Source: Planctomycetota bacterium (GTDB lineage: Bacteria; Planctomycetota; B143-G9). Taken from it: DNA of 5,695 nt. A program made the position numbers and the translations under genes. Location: positions 1 through 5,695 of the forward strand of contig QNBY01000083.1 of assembly GCA_003644275.1 (NCBI GenBank). Reading direction: 5' to 3'. Positions 5,373 through 5,695 of this stretch are shown here, in pieces (the first letter of the stretch is position 1; each line of letters starts with the position of its first letter). Under the pieces are notes generated by a model. That model saw only the letters and a list, made by a program, of their open reading frames with translations, searched no databases and had not been told where the DNA came from.

Positions 5373-5695
5373 ATGTTACGACCGAAAGTTGAATTACTGG
5401 AGCAAGCTACAGTGGAGCGCATCATCGCCGAGGCTTACGAGTTGCTGATGGACCCCGGCGTGCGCATCCACTCCGACGAGGCGCTGGCACTCCTGGCCGA
5501 CGTCGGAGCCAAAATAGACAAAGACGGGCGCGTAGCCCACATCCCGCCCGATGTGGCCCGCCAGGCAGTGGAGACCGCCCCGTCGTCTTTTTACCTGTAC
5601 GACTATGCGGGCAATCCTGTGGTGCACTACGGGGGTGACGATGTGCAGTTTGACCCTGGCTCGGCGGCCATCGAGATTCTGGACTACGGCCAGAC
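5373..5695 (+). CDS. MttB-family (trimethylamine/betaine-type) corrinoid methyltransferase, N-terminal part
   Basis: The first 107 codons of a protein resembling the MttB superfamily (PF06253). These enzymes transfer a methyl group from trimethylamine, glycine betaine or related quaternary/tertiary amines to a cognate corrinoid protein in the cytoplasm. Visible family features are the N-terminal AYELLMDPGVRIHSDEALAL segment, then IPPDVARQAVETAPSSFYLY, then a glycine-rich HYGGDDVQFDPGSAAIEILD stretch. GGAGGG (5363-5368) is 4 nt before the ATG, and no upstream in-frame start with a better site is seen. The pyrrolysine/active-site region of true MttB lies much further on, outside the window. Most bacterial members lack pyrrolysine and act on betaine-like substrates or are uncharacterised. 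It has its own strong promoter and long leader; a corrinoid protein gene might follow but is not in view. Confidence 0.88.
   Translation, partial: MLRPKVELLEQATVERIIAEAYELLMDPGVRIHSDEALALLADVGAKIDKDGRVAHIPPDVARQAVETAPSSFYLYDYAGNPVVHYGGDDVQFDPGSAAIEILDYGQ

Noticed and set aside
5290..5400. The short leader ORF could continue by reading through its TGA (open frame YWLRVNVRREF onward).
   Set aside because: There is no sign of a selenocysteine element. The downstream codons overlap the MttB gene in another frame and look like non-coding shadow sequence.
1..5695. CRISPR arrays, tRNA, rRNA, transposase genes and phage features.
   Set aside because: I saw no regularly spaced direct repeats, no tRNA-like cloverleaf and no transposase or phage motif on either strand.

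Overview
The window is a high-GC bacterial chromosomal segment with two divergent transcription units. The gene set, the strong AGGAGG-type ribosome binding sites and four different short palindromic repeats suggest an uncultured or environmental Chloroflexota (Anaerolineae-like) bacterium. That assignment is inference: there is no rRNA or marker gene here to confirm it.

Left part, minus strand (4120 down to 1). A clear sigma-70-type promoter (TTGACC, 17 bp, TATGAT) drives four co-directional genes. In transcription order they are a carotenoid-biosynthesis/CruF-like membrane protein (PF04240 type), an EamA/DMT transporter joined to it by an ATGA overlap, a 71-residue two-CxxC zinc-ribbon protein with an arginine-rich tail, and a family 38 glycoside hydrolase (alpha-mannosidase/MngB type) that runs off the left edge. 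No convincing terminator separates them, so they may be one operon. The mannosidase gene carries a dispersed-repeat sequence inserted in frame.

Middle (4051-4462). The divergent intergenic region contains the minus-strand promoter, a small inverted repeat upstream of it, a two-lobed inverted repeat bracketed by 10-bp terminal inverted repeats and near-identical direct repeats (MITE-like), and a second GTAGGGG/CCCCTAC palindrome just before the plus-strand gene.

Right part, plus strand. A PlsY-like glycerol-3-phosphate acyltransferase family protein lacks two normally conserved active-site residues. It ends in a perfect 16-bp hairpin that probably acts as a terminator. A near-consensus promoter (TTGACA, 17 bp, TATTAT) then begins a leader of about 205 nt before an MttB-family (trimethylamine/betaine-type) methyltransferase, which runs off the right edge. 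The leader holds several nested helices, a 14-codon ORF with its own strong ribosome binding site, and a terminator-like hairpin just before the methyltransferase start. This looks like an attenuator or an unidentified cis-regulatory RNA, and it is the most interesting item in the window.

There is no evidence that the left and right units share a pathway. The minus unit mixes membrane, transport and glycan-cleaving functions. The plus side pairs a lipid-synthesis-like enzyme with an independently promoted corrinoid-type methyltransferase.
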